Of a stretch of DNA of 11,561 nt, positions 1-5,367 are shown one piece after another (position 1 is the stretch's first letter; every line of letters begins with the position of its first letter). A program made the position numbers and the translations under genes. The notes under the pieces were generated by a model. The model saw only the letters and a list, made by a program, of their open reading frames with translations. It did not search any database and was not told the origin of the DNA. The stretch lies in contig JAUXIZ010000011.1 in NCBI GenBank assembly GCA_030620855.1, forward strand, positions 1 to 11,561, written 5' to 3'. The DNA is from a candidate division WWE3 bacterium. Lineage in GTDB: Bacteria > Patescibacteriota > WWE3 > 9FT-COMBO-53-11.

Positions 1-243
1 TCCGATACTTATCCGACAATGAACATTAACGAAAGGGAAGTTAGGGTAGAGCATGAGGCAACTGTTTCCAAGATAGGCGAGGAACAGCTTTTTTACCTTC
101 GAAGCCGCGGAATAAATGAACCTCAGGCAATCTCCATGGTTGTGAACGGGTTTATTGAGCCGATTGTAAAAGAGCTTCCTTTGGAGTATGCGGTAGAGCT
201 TAACAGGCTGATAGAGCTTGATATGGAGGGGTCGGTGGGATGA
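1..243 (+). CDS. sufB: SufB, Fe-S cluster scaffold subunit (3' end only)
   Basis: This is the C-terminal 80 residues of SufB; the reading frame is open from base 1, so the gene begins upstream of the window. SufB, with SufD and the ATPase SufC, forms the cytosolic SufBCD scaffold on which Fe-S clusters are built. Visible signatures are SDTYPTM, the HEATVSKI segment and EEQLFYLRSRG, all typical of the SufB C-terminus. The Glu of HEA corresponds to the family residue (Glu434 in E. coli) implicated in cluster assembly; the conserved core Cys would lie upstream and cannot be checked. The first ATG, at 19, is internal and not the real start. It ends in TGA at 241-243, overlapping the next start codon as ATGA, and a GGAGGGG Shine-Dalgarno for sufD lies inside its end. 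The product call is very secure. Confidence 0.93.
   Translation, partial: SDTYPTMNINEREVRVEHEATVSKIGEEQLFYLRSRGINEPQAISMVVNGFIEPIVKELPLEYAVELNRLIELDMEGSVG
78..110 (+). repeat. 33-nt exact repeat, copy 1 (in sufB)
   Basis: These 33 bases match 614-646 without a mismatch. They encode EEQLFYLRSRG near the SufB C-terminus in the same frame as the copy in sufD. Bases on both sides differ (g77 against a613, a111 against g647). The two genes are paralogues, so protein similarity is expected here, but identity of every synonymous base is not. Confidence 0.9.
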
Positions 244-791
244 TTTTTGTTCCTGTTTTGGGAAGCAAAACAAAAAAGGTAGAGGTAGTTTTGGATAAGG
301 AAGGCCAAGAAGAGAAGCTCTTGGTCGTTTTTGCCGGCAAAGGAAAAGACGTTATTGACTTGGATCTTTCCGTAGTGCACAAATCCGCCTCCACCCGGGG
401 GCGCATAATTGTTAGGGGAATTTTATTAGACTCTGCTTTTGCCCGGATCAAGGGCTTAATAAAGATAGAAAAGAACGCTCAAAAGTCCGAAGATTTCTTG
501 GAGGAAAAGGCTTTACTTGTTGGCAAGGACTCGAAAGTGGAAACTTATCCTTACTTGGAGATTGAGGCGGATGACGTGCGGGCTTCACACGGTGCAACCG
601 TGGGAGTTGTGGACGAGGAACAGCTTTTTTACCTTCGAAGCCGCGGGCTTACAAAATCCAAAGCAGTAGAACTTATTATTGAAGGTTTTTTGGACGGGGT
701 TTTGGATGATTTGGGAGGAGATGTTGCACAACATGGAAAGAAACAATTACTATCGAAACTGGAGGAGGTAAAGTCTTATGCCTTGGGTTAA
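240..791 (+). CDS. sufD: Minimal SufD-like subunit of the SufBCD complex
   Basis: A 183-residue protein of the SufB/SufD family, about half the usual SufD length (roughly 400 or more residues). It holds only the C-terminal part of the beta-helix core plus the helical tail. Residues 111-136 contain ASHGATVG followed by EEQLFYLRSRG; His117 matches the SufD histidine (His360 in E. coli) placed at the SufB-SufD interface where the cluster is assembled. Residues 137-183 form the helical end that in the family contacts SufC. The ATG at 240 overlaps the sufB stop by 4 nt and has GGAGGGG 8 nt upstream, so the short form is probably a true start and not a missed N-terminus: the upstream region is sufB coding sequence. 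The Rieske gene starts inside its last codons. Function as the SufD partner is inferred from order and family. Confidence 0.85.
   Translation: MIFVPVLGSKTKKVEVVLDKEGQEEKLLVVFAGKGKDVIDLDLSVVHKSASTRGRIIVRGILLDSAFARIKGLIKIEKNAQKSEDFLEEKALLVGKDSKVETYPYLEIEADDVRASHGATVGVVDEEQLFYLRSRGLTKSKAVELIIEGFLDGVLDDLGGDVAQHGKKQLLSKLEEVKSYALG
614..646 (+). repeat. 33-nt exact repeat, copy 2 (in sufD)
   Basis: Second copy of the 33-base block at 78-110, in the homologous position of sufD. All ten complete codons, including two Leu, two Arg and one Ser with several synonyms, are identical to the sufB copy. This points to a gene-conversion tract or strong local codon constraint. Confidence 0.9.
761..769 (+). promoter_or_regulatory. 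Shine-Dalgarno for the Rieske gene
   Basis: GGAGGAGGT lies 8 nt before the ATG at 778, inside the 3' end of sufD. It is the strongest ribosome binding site in the window and fixes the Rieske start even though the two frames overlap by 14 nt. Confidence 0.8.
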
Positions 792-1095
792 AGTAGTAAA
801 AACTTCAGAAGTTGCCGATGGGGAGATAAAACCATTCGACCTGGAAGGCAAAAAGATTGCCATCGCCCGTGTTGGAGGAGAGTTTTTTGCGATTGATGAT
901 ACCTGTACCCATGCGCAGTGTTCTTTAGGCGAGGGGTCTTTAATAGATTACGAGGTAGAATGCCCTTGCCACGGGTCCCGTTTTGATATGACCGACGGGT
1001 CGGTGCGCATCTTACCGGCTACGGTCCCGATTAAAACCTACAAACTAAAGGTTGAAGGAGATGACATTTTAGTGGAAATCACAAAAGATGCTTAA
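778..1095 (+). CDS. Rieske-type [2Fe-2S] ferredoxin in suf operon
   Basis: A 105-residue single-domain Rieske protein. The cluster ligands are plain: C43-T-H45 and, after 16 residues, C62-P-C64-H65, the C-x-H...C-x-x-H pattern in which two Cys and two His hold a [2Fe-2S] centre. Cys48 and Cys64 are placed as the extra pair that forms the disulfide in high-potential Rieske proteins, so this pair may be present here. There is no signal peptide or membrane anchor, so it resembles the soluble ferredoxins of aromatic-ring dioxygenase systems or the NirD small subunit. No oxygenase or reductase gene is nearby. Its position between sufD and sufS with overlaps on both sides (14 and 8 nt) indicates co-translation; a similar Rieske gene is found in actinobacterial suf operons. 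An electron-transfer role in Fe-S assembly is inference. Confidence 0.9.
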   Translation: MPWVKVVKTSEVADGEIKPFDLEGKKIAIARVGGEFFAIDDTCTHAQCSLGEGSLIDYEVECPCHGSRFDMTDGSVRILPATVPIKTYKLKVEGDDILVEITKDA

Positions 1096-2311
1096 CGCAG
1101 ATAAAATCCGCAAAGACTTTCCAATACTTTCCCAAAATGTGAATGGTAAACCGCTAGTTTATCTGGACAGCGCGGCTACTTCTCAAAAGCCTGCAGTTGT
1201 TATTGGCGAGTTATCTCGTTACTACAGCAAAGACAATGCTAATATCCATCGCGGAGTACACACGTTGGCCGAGCGGGCAACCGCTCTTTTTGAGGGTGTT
1301 AGGGAAAAGACGGCCAAATTTATTAGTGCTTCAAGTCCGAAGGAGATTGTTTTTACTCAGGGAACTACCGAAGCAATTAATCTTGTTGCATACTCTTGGG
1401 GTAAAGCCAACCTCACGTCCAAAGATACCGTTCTTCTCACCATAATGGAGCACCACAGCAACCTGGTTCCCTGGCAGCTTCTTTCCAAGGAGTTGGGGTT
1501 TAAGCTTGAATTTATAATGGTTACCGAGGATGGATATTTAGAGAATCCGGAGGAAACAATCCGGAAGGTAAAACCAAAACTTTTGGCTTTTGTCCATGTT
1601 TCAAACGTTCTTGGCACTATAAACCCGGTCAAAAAGTTGTCCAAAGTTGCCCACAAAGTTGGGGCCACTGTTTTGATTGATGGGGCGCAGGCGGTTTCCC
1701 ACACTTCAGTAAACGTGCAAAGCCTCGGTGCGGACTTTTACGCTTTTTCGGCTCACAAAATGTTGGGGCCTACCGGGGTTGGCGTGCTTTACGGGCGTCG
1801 AGATCTTCTTGAGAGCATGCCTCCTTTTATGGGCGGGGGAGAGATGATAAGGGAGGTATCTCTTGATAAGTCTACTTATAAAGATTCACCTCATAAGTTT
1901 GAAGCCGGGACTCCTAATATTGGCGGCGTAGCCGGATTTGGAGCCGCGCTGGATTATATTTCAGGGGTTGGAATGGATGGCATAAAAACCCACACCGAAG
2001 AACTGACAGCCTATGCTTTGGATTCGCTTTCCAAAATTGATGGTCTAAGGATTTACGGGCCTAGAAATCCTGAAGACCACGGACCGGTGATTGCCTTTAC
2101 GGTTGAGGGTATCCACCCTCACGACCTGGCCACCGTTCTGGACGGGGAGGGGATTGCGATACGCTCGGGCAACCACTGCACCATGCCGCTTCATAAACAC
2201 TTTGATCTTGTTGCAACGGCAAGGGCCAGTTTTGCTTTGTACAACACGAAAGAAGAAGTGGATAAATTAGCAGAGGCCGTTTTGGAGGCAAAGAAGGTTT
2301 TAGGAGCATAA
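1088..2311 (+). CDS. sufS: SufS, cysteine desulfurase (class II)
   Basis: A 407-residue PLP enzyme, full length for SufS. It converts L-cysteine to L-alanine and passes the sulfane sulfur, held as a persulfide, to a partner. Visible residues: DSAAT near 27-31; EHHSN at 121-125 with His123 stacking on PLP; DGAQ at 198-201 with the PLP-pyridine Asp198; SAHK with Schiff-base Lys224; RSGNHC with the persulfide Cys364; and Arg379, which fits the substrate-carboxylate Arg. The family usually reads GHHC at the active loop; here it is GNHC. It starts 8 nt inside the Rieske gene and its TAA abuts the ATG of the scaffold gene, the expected sulfur acceptor. No SufE is visible, so transfer to the IscU/SufU-like protein is the likely path. 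Confidence 0.96.
   Translation: MLNADKIRKDFPILSQNVNGKPLVYLDSAATSQKPAVVIGELSRYYSKDNANIHRGVHTLAERATALFEGVREKTAKFISASSPKEIVFTQGTTEAINLVAYSWGKANLTSKDTVLLTIMEHHSNLVPWQLLSKELGFKLEFIMVTEDGYLENPEETIRKVKPKLLAFVHVSNVLGTINPVKKLSKVAHKVGATVLIDGAQAVSHTSVNVQSLGADFYAFSAHKMLGPTGVGVLYGRRDLLESMPPFMGGGEMIREVSLDKSTYKDSPHKFEAGTPNIGGVAGFGAALDYISGVGMDGIKTHTEELTAYALDSLSKIDGLRIYGPRNPEDHGPVIAFTVEGIHPHDLATVLDGEGIAIRSGNHCTMPLHKHFDLVATARASFALYNTKEEVDKLAEAVLEAKKVLGA
2302..2306 (+). promoter_or_regulatory. Shine-Dalgarno for the scaffold gene
   Basis: AGGAG at the 3' end of sufS lies 5 nt before the ATG at 2312, supporting that start directly after the sufS stop codon. Confidence 0.65.
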
Positions 2312-2692
2312 ATGGACCTTTACCGTGAGGAAATTCTAGAACATGCCAAAAACCCGAAAAATTGGGGGGAGATGGAGAATCCCACCGTTAAGGTTCAAAC
2401 TCCAAACCCGCTTTGCGGCGATGTTATAGATCTGTTTCTTAAGTTGGAAGGGGATCCTCCAAAAATTACTGAAGCCAGTTTCAAGACCAACGGTTGTGTT
2501 GTTAGCGTTGCTTCCTCCTCGATGCTGACCGAGGCGATCAAAGGCAAGAAAGCAAGCAACGTTTTGAAGCTGGGGGAAGATGACGTCCTGTCCTGGTTTG
2601 GCGGGACTTTAACTTCTTCCAGGCGGGACTGTGCACTTTTACCGCTGAAGGCTTTGAAAGAAATTTTGGGGAAGGCGATAATAGTTGGTTAA
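2312..2692 (+). CDS. sufU: SufU/IscU-type Fe-S scaffold or sulfur-transfer protein
   Basis: A 126-residue NifU-N (IscU/SufU) domain protein. Three ligand cysteines are present: Cys35 in NPLCGD with Asp37, Cys62 in TNGCVVSVASSSM, and Cys107 in SRRDCALLPL. In SufU these residues bind zinc and accept the persulfide from SufS; in IscU they hold the nascent [2Fe-2S] cluster. The Cys62-Cys107 distance of 45 is like IscU (43), not like Bacillus SufU (62), so the SufU insertion is absent. Yet it lacks the IscU LPPVK motif and the His before the last Cys, and has a SufU-like Arg-rich approach to that Cys. I name it sufU from gene order with sufS; the biochemical role (sulfur acceptor or true scaffold) cannot be settled from sequence. 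Last gene of the suf operon. Confidence 0.9.
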   Translation: MDLYREEILEHAKNPKNWGEMENPTVKVQTPNPLCGDVIDLFLKLEGDPPKITEASFKTNGCVVSVASSSMLTEAIKGKKASNVLKLGEDDVLSWFGGTLTSSRRDCALLPLKALKEILGKAIIVG

Positions 2693-2721
2693 GTTTGCCG
2701 TCGAAATTCCGGGCCAAATTT

Positions 2722-2730
2722 TGCTAGCAT
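2722..2730 (+). promoter_or_regulatory. Candidate extended -10 of pore-protein gene
   Basis: TGCTAGCAT reads as TGn followed by the -10-like TAGCAT (4 of 6 to consensus). The ATG at 2737 begins 6 nt after the hexamer, where transcription would start, and no Shine-Dalgarno is present, so a leaderless mRNA is suggested. No good -35 lies at the right distance. Confidence 0.4.
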
Positions 2731-2736
2731 AATTTT

Positions 2737-3030
2737 ATGTTGTTTAAGCGCAAGCATACTTTTAAGGCGGACCTGCAAACTGTTGTTCCTCTCTTTGTGT
2801 TTCTGCTTTTGACGGCGACCTTCTTTTACCATTTTGCGGAGGGTTGGAGTTGGGTAGATTCCTTTTACTTCTCATCATCCACTCTTATAACTGTTGGTCA
2901 TGCCGAGCTTCTACCGTCCTCGGACCTGTCTAAACTTTTTACCGTTGTTTTGTCTTTTGCCGGCGTTTCCGCCTTTCTTGCCGTTATTACTCTTGTTGCC
3001 GGGGAGACTTTAAAAAAGGAAACGGACTAA
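2737..3030 (+). CDS. Two-TM potassium-channel-like pore protein, atypical filter
   Basis: A 97-residue protein with the K+ channel pore-domain (Ion_trans_2) layout: basic N-terminus, TM1 about 15-33, a pore helix at 39-51 (WVDSFYFSSSTLI), a filter loop, and TM2 about 64-89, then a short charged tail. No cytosolic RCK or cyclic-nucleotide domain is fused. The surrounding sequence (FYFSSSTLITVG, then LLPSSDLSKLFT) aligns well with bacterial channels, but the filter is T52-V-G-H-A-E57 where the family has TVGYGD. Losing Tyr and the second Gly should change or abolish K+ selectivity; tetramerisation and membrane location are inferred from the fold. It has its own likely promoter and stands between the suf operon and tRNA-Glu. 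Substrate ion unknown; it could also be a degenerate channel. Confidence 0.8.
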   Translation: MLFKRKHTFKADLQTVVPLFVFLLLTATFFYHFAEGWSWVDSFYFSSSTLITVGHAELLPSSDLSKLFTVVLSFAGVSAFLAVITLVAGETLKKETD

Positions 3031-3058
3031 CATACCTGGTTTCCTACTTTGCGTGGGT

Positions 3059-3064
3059 TATAAT
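3059..3064 (+). promoter_or_regulatory. -10 box of tRNA-Glu promoter
   Basis: A perfect TATAAT ends 12 nt before the tRNA, so transcription would begin about 6 nt upstream of its 5' end. The -35 region at 17 nt spacing (CTGGTT) is poor. Confidence 0.6.
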
Positions 3065-3076
3065 TAGTATTAATAA

Positions 3077-3152
3077 GCCGCCATCGTCTAGGGGACTAGG
3101 ACGCCAGGTTCTCAACCTGGTAACAGGGGTTCGAATCCCCTTGGCGGCACCA
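3077..3152 (+). tRNA. tRNA-Glu (anticodon CUC), CCA encoded
   Basis: A 76-nt tRNA with a complete cloverleaf. The acceptor stem 3077-3083 pairs with 3142-3148 in all seven positions. The D stem is 3086-3089 with 3099-3102 (one G-T). The anticodon stem CCAGG 3104-3108 pairs with CCTGG 3116-3120 around the loop TTCTCAA, giving CTC at 3111-3113, which reads GAG. The T stem 3125-3129 pairs with 3137-3141 around TTCGAAT. The discriminator is A3149 and CCA is encoded at 3150-3152. The D-arm and T-arm sequences resemble bacterial tRNA-Glu closely. Confidence 0.96.
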
Positions 3153-3194
3153 GCTTTATCTGGAGGGATTCTTGGTTTGGTCACTGGTTTGTTT

Positions 3195-3223
3195 TTGACT
3201 TTTTGACTTTGATTTGATAGATT
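3195..3223 (+). promoter_or_regulatory. Candidate sigma-70 promoter for greA
   Basis: TTGACT at 3195-3200 (5 of 6 to consensus) is followed after exactly 17 nt by TAGATT at 3218-3223 (4 of 6). Transcription would begin near 3230, leaving a leader of about 70 nt before the greA ATG. The TTTTTGACT/TTTTTGACT direct duplication here supplies a second possible -35 eight bases later. Confidence 0.45.
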
Positions 3224-3300
3224 GCAAGTGCTCTCCACTGCCCAAAGATGGGGGGTTGTTTTTTGTAAAGGTTGATTTAGGTTTAGCAGATTTTAAACAC

Positions 3301-3762
3301 ATGGCAGAAGAAAAAGTTTATTTGACCAAAGGTGGTCAAAAGAAAATTCAAAAGGAGTATGACCAGCTGGTCAACGCCCGTCGAAAAGAGGTTGCGGAAA
3401 AACTCCAAAAAGCGCGCGAGCTGGGTGACGTTTCTGAAAACGCCGCTTACGATGCCGCACGTGAGGAACAGTCCTTTGTAGAGGGTCGCATTACCGAGTT
3501 GGATGATATTTTGCGCCGCGTTGAAGTGGTCAAGGAAAAAGCCGGTGGGGAAATTGCTATTGGATCAACTGTTCTGGTCCACCTTGATGGTGATGAGCAA
3601 GAGTTTACCGTGGTTGGTGCTCACGAAGCCGACCCGGCAAGCGGTAAGATTTCGCACGAGTCTCCCTTGGGACAAGCGCTTATAGGAAAGAAAGTTGACG
3701 AAAAGATAGAAGTTAAGGCTCCTGTCGGCAAACTCACTTACCGTATCGTAAAAATAAAGTAA
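3301..3762 (+). CDS. greA: GreA, transcript cleavage factor
   Basis: A 153-residue GreA. It enters the RNA polymerase secondary channel and rescues backtracked complexes by stimulating cleavage of the RNA 3' end. Residues about 1-77 form the antiparallel coiled coil; its tip carries GDVSENAAYDAA, with Asp43 and Glu46 as the acidic pair that helps position the catalytic Mg2+. Residues about 84-153 form the FKBP-like domain, with the family run EADPASGKISHESPLGQALIG at 109-129. The frame is open further upstream to 3214, but homologues start close to YLT, so ATG at 3301 is chosen. No clear Shine-Dalgarno precedes it. It is probably monocistronic, with its own promoter after tRNA-Glu. Confidence 0.95.
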   Translation: MAEEKVYLTKGGQKKIQKEYDQLVNARRKEVAEKLQKARELGDVSENAAYDAAREEQSFVEGRITELDDILRRVEVVKEKAGGEIAIGSTVLVHLDGDEQEFTVVGAHEADPASGKISHESPLGQALIGKKVDEKIEVKAPVGKLTYRIVKIK

Positions 3763-3773
3763 TCCTCTTTAGT

Positions 3774-3786
3774 ATTTGCCGCAAAT
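3774..3786 (+). terminator. Small inverted repeat after greA, possible weak terminator
   Basis: ATTTGC-C-GCAAAT is a perfect 13-nt inverted repeat 12 nt after the greA stop. As RNA it makes a 5-bp stem with a 3-nt loop, followed by CCTTTT. The stem is AT-rich and the T run is short, so it may instead be an operator-like palindrome or chance. Confidence 0.25.
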
Positions 3787-3854
3787 CCTTTTAGTTGCAA
3801 TTAAACTCTATTAACTATCCGGTGGGCGAAATGTGGATCACTGCTCACTTTAGG

Positions 3855-3863
3855 TGATAAACT
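3855..3863 (+). promoter_or_regulatory. Candidate extended -10 of lysS
   Basis: TGATAAACT reads as TGn plus TAAACT (4 of 6). The ATG at 3876 begins 12 nt after the hexamer and no Shine-Dalgarno lies between, so the leader would be only a few bases. A small TCAC/GTGA inverted repeat (3845-3857) covers its 5' edge. Confidence 0.35.
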
Positions 3864-3875
3864 GTTCACTGAAGT

Positions 3876-5324
3876 ATGCCACAGCCGATTGAAGAGTTGC
3901 GCAAAGAAAGACTGAAAAAGATCGAGAAAATTCGCGCTTTGGGTTTTGACCCTTACCTCTCCTTTTTTAATCGCCAGCACTTAATTTCCCAGGTGCGTAA
4001 GGCCAAGCTGGGAACGAAGGCAACCATCGCCGGGAGAATTATGGCTTGGCGGGAGCATGGAAAGATTACCTTTGCCGACTTGGTCGATCAGAGCGGTGAA
4101 GTTCAAGTTCTTTTCCAGTCCAATAAATTGTCTAAAGCCAATTCCCAACTCGCCGCTCTTCTGGATGTGGGGGATTTTTTGGGAGTGGTCGGCAAGACTT
4201 TCAAAACCAAAGCCGGAGAACTGACGGTTGAGGCGGAGGATCTGGTTCTTTTGACTAAATCTCTTCTTCCTCTGCCGGCCAAATCAGGATTAAGAGACAC
4301 CGAAGAGCGCTACCGCAAGCGTTATTTGGATCTTATCCTCAACTCCGAAGTCCGCGACCGCTTCGATCAAATTTCTCAAATCACCCAAAGCATGCGCAAT
4401 TTTCTTATCAAAGATGGGTATACAGAGGTTATTACCCCTACTCTTCAGCCGGTCTACGGCGGAACCTTAGCCCGACCTTTTGAAACGCATTTCAACGCGC
4501 TGGATTCCGATTTTTATCTCCGCATCTCAAATGAGATGTATCTCAAGCGCTTGATTGTGGGTGGGTACGAGAAGGTTTTTGAATTTTCGGTTGATTTTAG
4601 GAACGAAGGGATTGACACATCTCACAACCCGGAATTTTTGCAGATGGAAACGATGTGGGCGTACGCCAATTATGAAGATAATATGAGGTTTGTTGAACAA
4701 CTTATCTCCAGCGTTGCTCATGATGTTTTGGGGACAACCAAGATTACCCATCAAGGTAAAAAGATTGATCTTAAGCCGCCTTGGAAAAGGATTTCGATGG
4801 TTGAGGCGGTTAAGAAAGAAACAAAGTTGGACTGGACCAAGGTAAAAAGCTTAAAAGATGCTCAGGCTGCGGCGAAAAAGCTCGAGGTGAATATTGGAGG
4901 AAAGCATATCAAAGGACAGATCCTTGAGGAGATTTTCGCGGTCAAAGTTGAGCCGAAGATTGTCCAACCCACCCTCGTTAGTAACTATCCACGAGATATT
5001 ATGCCGCTTGCCAAGATAGTTGGAAGCGATCCCGAGTATGTGGAGAATTTTGAGATCTTTATCGGAGGCCGAGAACACGGACTCAGCTATTCAGAAGGCA
5101 ACGACCCCTTGCTTTTGAGGGAAAACTTCGAGGCTCAAGCGCAGCTGAGAAAGAAAGGTCAGTTGGAAACCCACCAGGTTGATGAAGATTTCTTGGAGGC
5201 GATGGAATACGGGATGCCTCCTACTTCGGGTTTAGGGATTGGAATGGAGCGTCTTTTCATGCTTTTGACTGATAATCCTTCAATTCGCGAAGTGATGTTC
5301 TTCCCGGCTCTCAGGCCCCGCTAG
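3876..5324 (+). CDS. lysS: Lysyl-tRNA synthetase, class II
   Basis: A 482-residue class II LysRS that charges tRNA-Lys. An OB-fold anticodon-binding domain occupies about 47-125 (ATIAGRIMAWREHGKITFADL). The catalytic domain follows: motif 1 region at 172-210 with GGTLARPF, then YLKRL; motif 2 at 241-259, FRNEGIDTSHNPEFLQMET; and motif 3 at 452-480 with GLGIGMERLFMLLTD. The lysine-pocket stretch is unusual: residues 400-410 read EHGLSYSEGND where most LysRS have E-I/L-ANAFSELND, so the conserved Asn becomes Leu, Phe becomes Tyr, and the Glu (406) is kept. Motif 3 has MER in place of IDR. Length is slightly under the usual 490-510. It appears to be transcribed alone from a promoter close to ATG. 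LysRS is by far the best call, although the pocket deserves a check. Confidence 0.94.
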   Translation: MPQPIEELRKERLKKIEKIRALGFDPYLSFFNRQHLISQVRKAKLGTKATIAGRIMAWREHGKITFADLVDQSGEVQVLFQSNKLSKANSQLAALLDVGDFLGVVGKTFKTKAGELTVEAEDLVLLTKSLLPLPAKSGLRDTEERYRKRYLDLILNSEVRDRFDQISQITQSMRNFLIKDGYTEVITPTLQPVYGGTLARPFETHFNALDSDFYLRISNEMYLKRLIVGGYEKVFEFSVDFRNEGIDTSHNPEFLQMETMWAYANYEDNMRFVEQLISSVAHDVLGTTKITHQGKKIDLKPPWKRISMVEAVKKETKLDWTKVKSLKDAQAAAKKLEVNIGGKHIKGQILEEIFAVKVEPKIVQPTLVSNYPRDIMPLAKIVGSDPEYVENFEIFIGGREHGLSYSEGNDPLLLRENFEAQAQLRKKGQLETHQVDEDFLEAMEYGMPPTSGLGIGMERLFMLLTDNPSIREVMFFPALRPR

Positions 5325-5329
5325 GTAAT

Positions 5330-5359
5330 TTGAATCCCGGCGGCCTTTCCTTTTATGAT
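5330..5359 (+). promoter_or_regulatory. Promoter of the serS operon
   Basis: TTGAAT at 5330-5335 (4 of 6) and TATGAT at 5354-5359 (5 of 6) are separated by 18 nt. The serS ATG at 5368 begins 8 nt after the -10, at the expected transcription start, and no usable Shine-Dalgarno lies between. This is the best-formed example of the window's leaderless pattern. Confidence 0.6.
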
Positions 5360-5367
5360 GTATAGGG

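Noticed and set aside
241..243. Possible UGA recoding (as in Gracilibacteria/SR1)
   Set aside because: TGA ends sufB exactly at the sufD start and ends uppP at a normal C-terminus (8532-8534); no conserved Gly position is encoded by TGA.
2704..2721. AAATT...AATTT inverted repeat after the suf operon as a terminator
   Set aside because: The stem is only five A-T pairs with an 8-nt loop, too weak to support a call.
3150..3163. CCAG/CTGG hairpin after tRNA-Glu as a terminator
   Set aside because: A 4-bp stem that uses the tRNA CCA end and has no T run.
3044..3238. Small - strand frame over the tRNA region
   Set aside because: It runs antisense through tRNA-Glu and its promoter, so it is not a credible gene.
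3214..3300. Upstream extension of greA from a TTG codon at 3214
   Set aside because: GreA homologues start near YLT; the extension shows no family similarity and overlaps the proposed -10.
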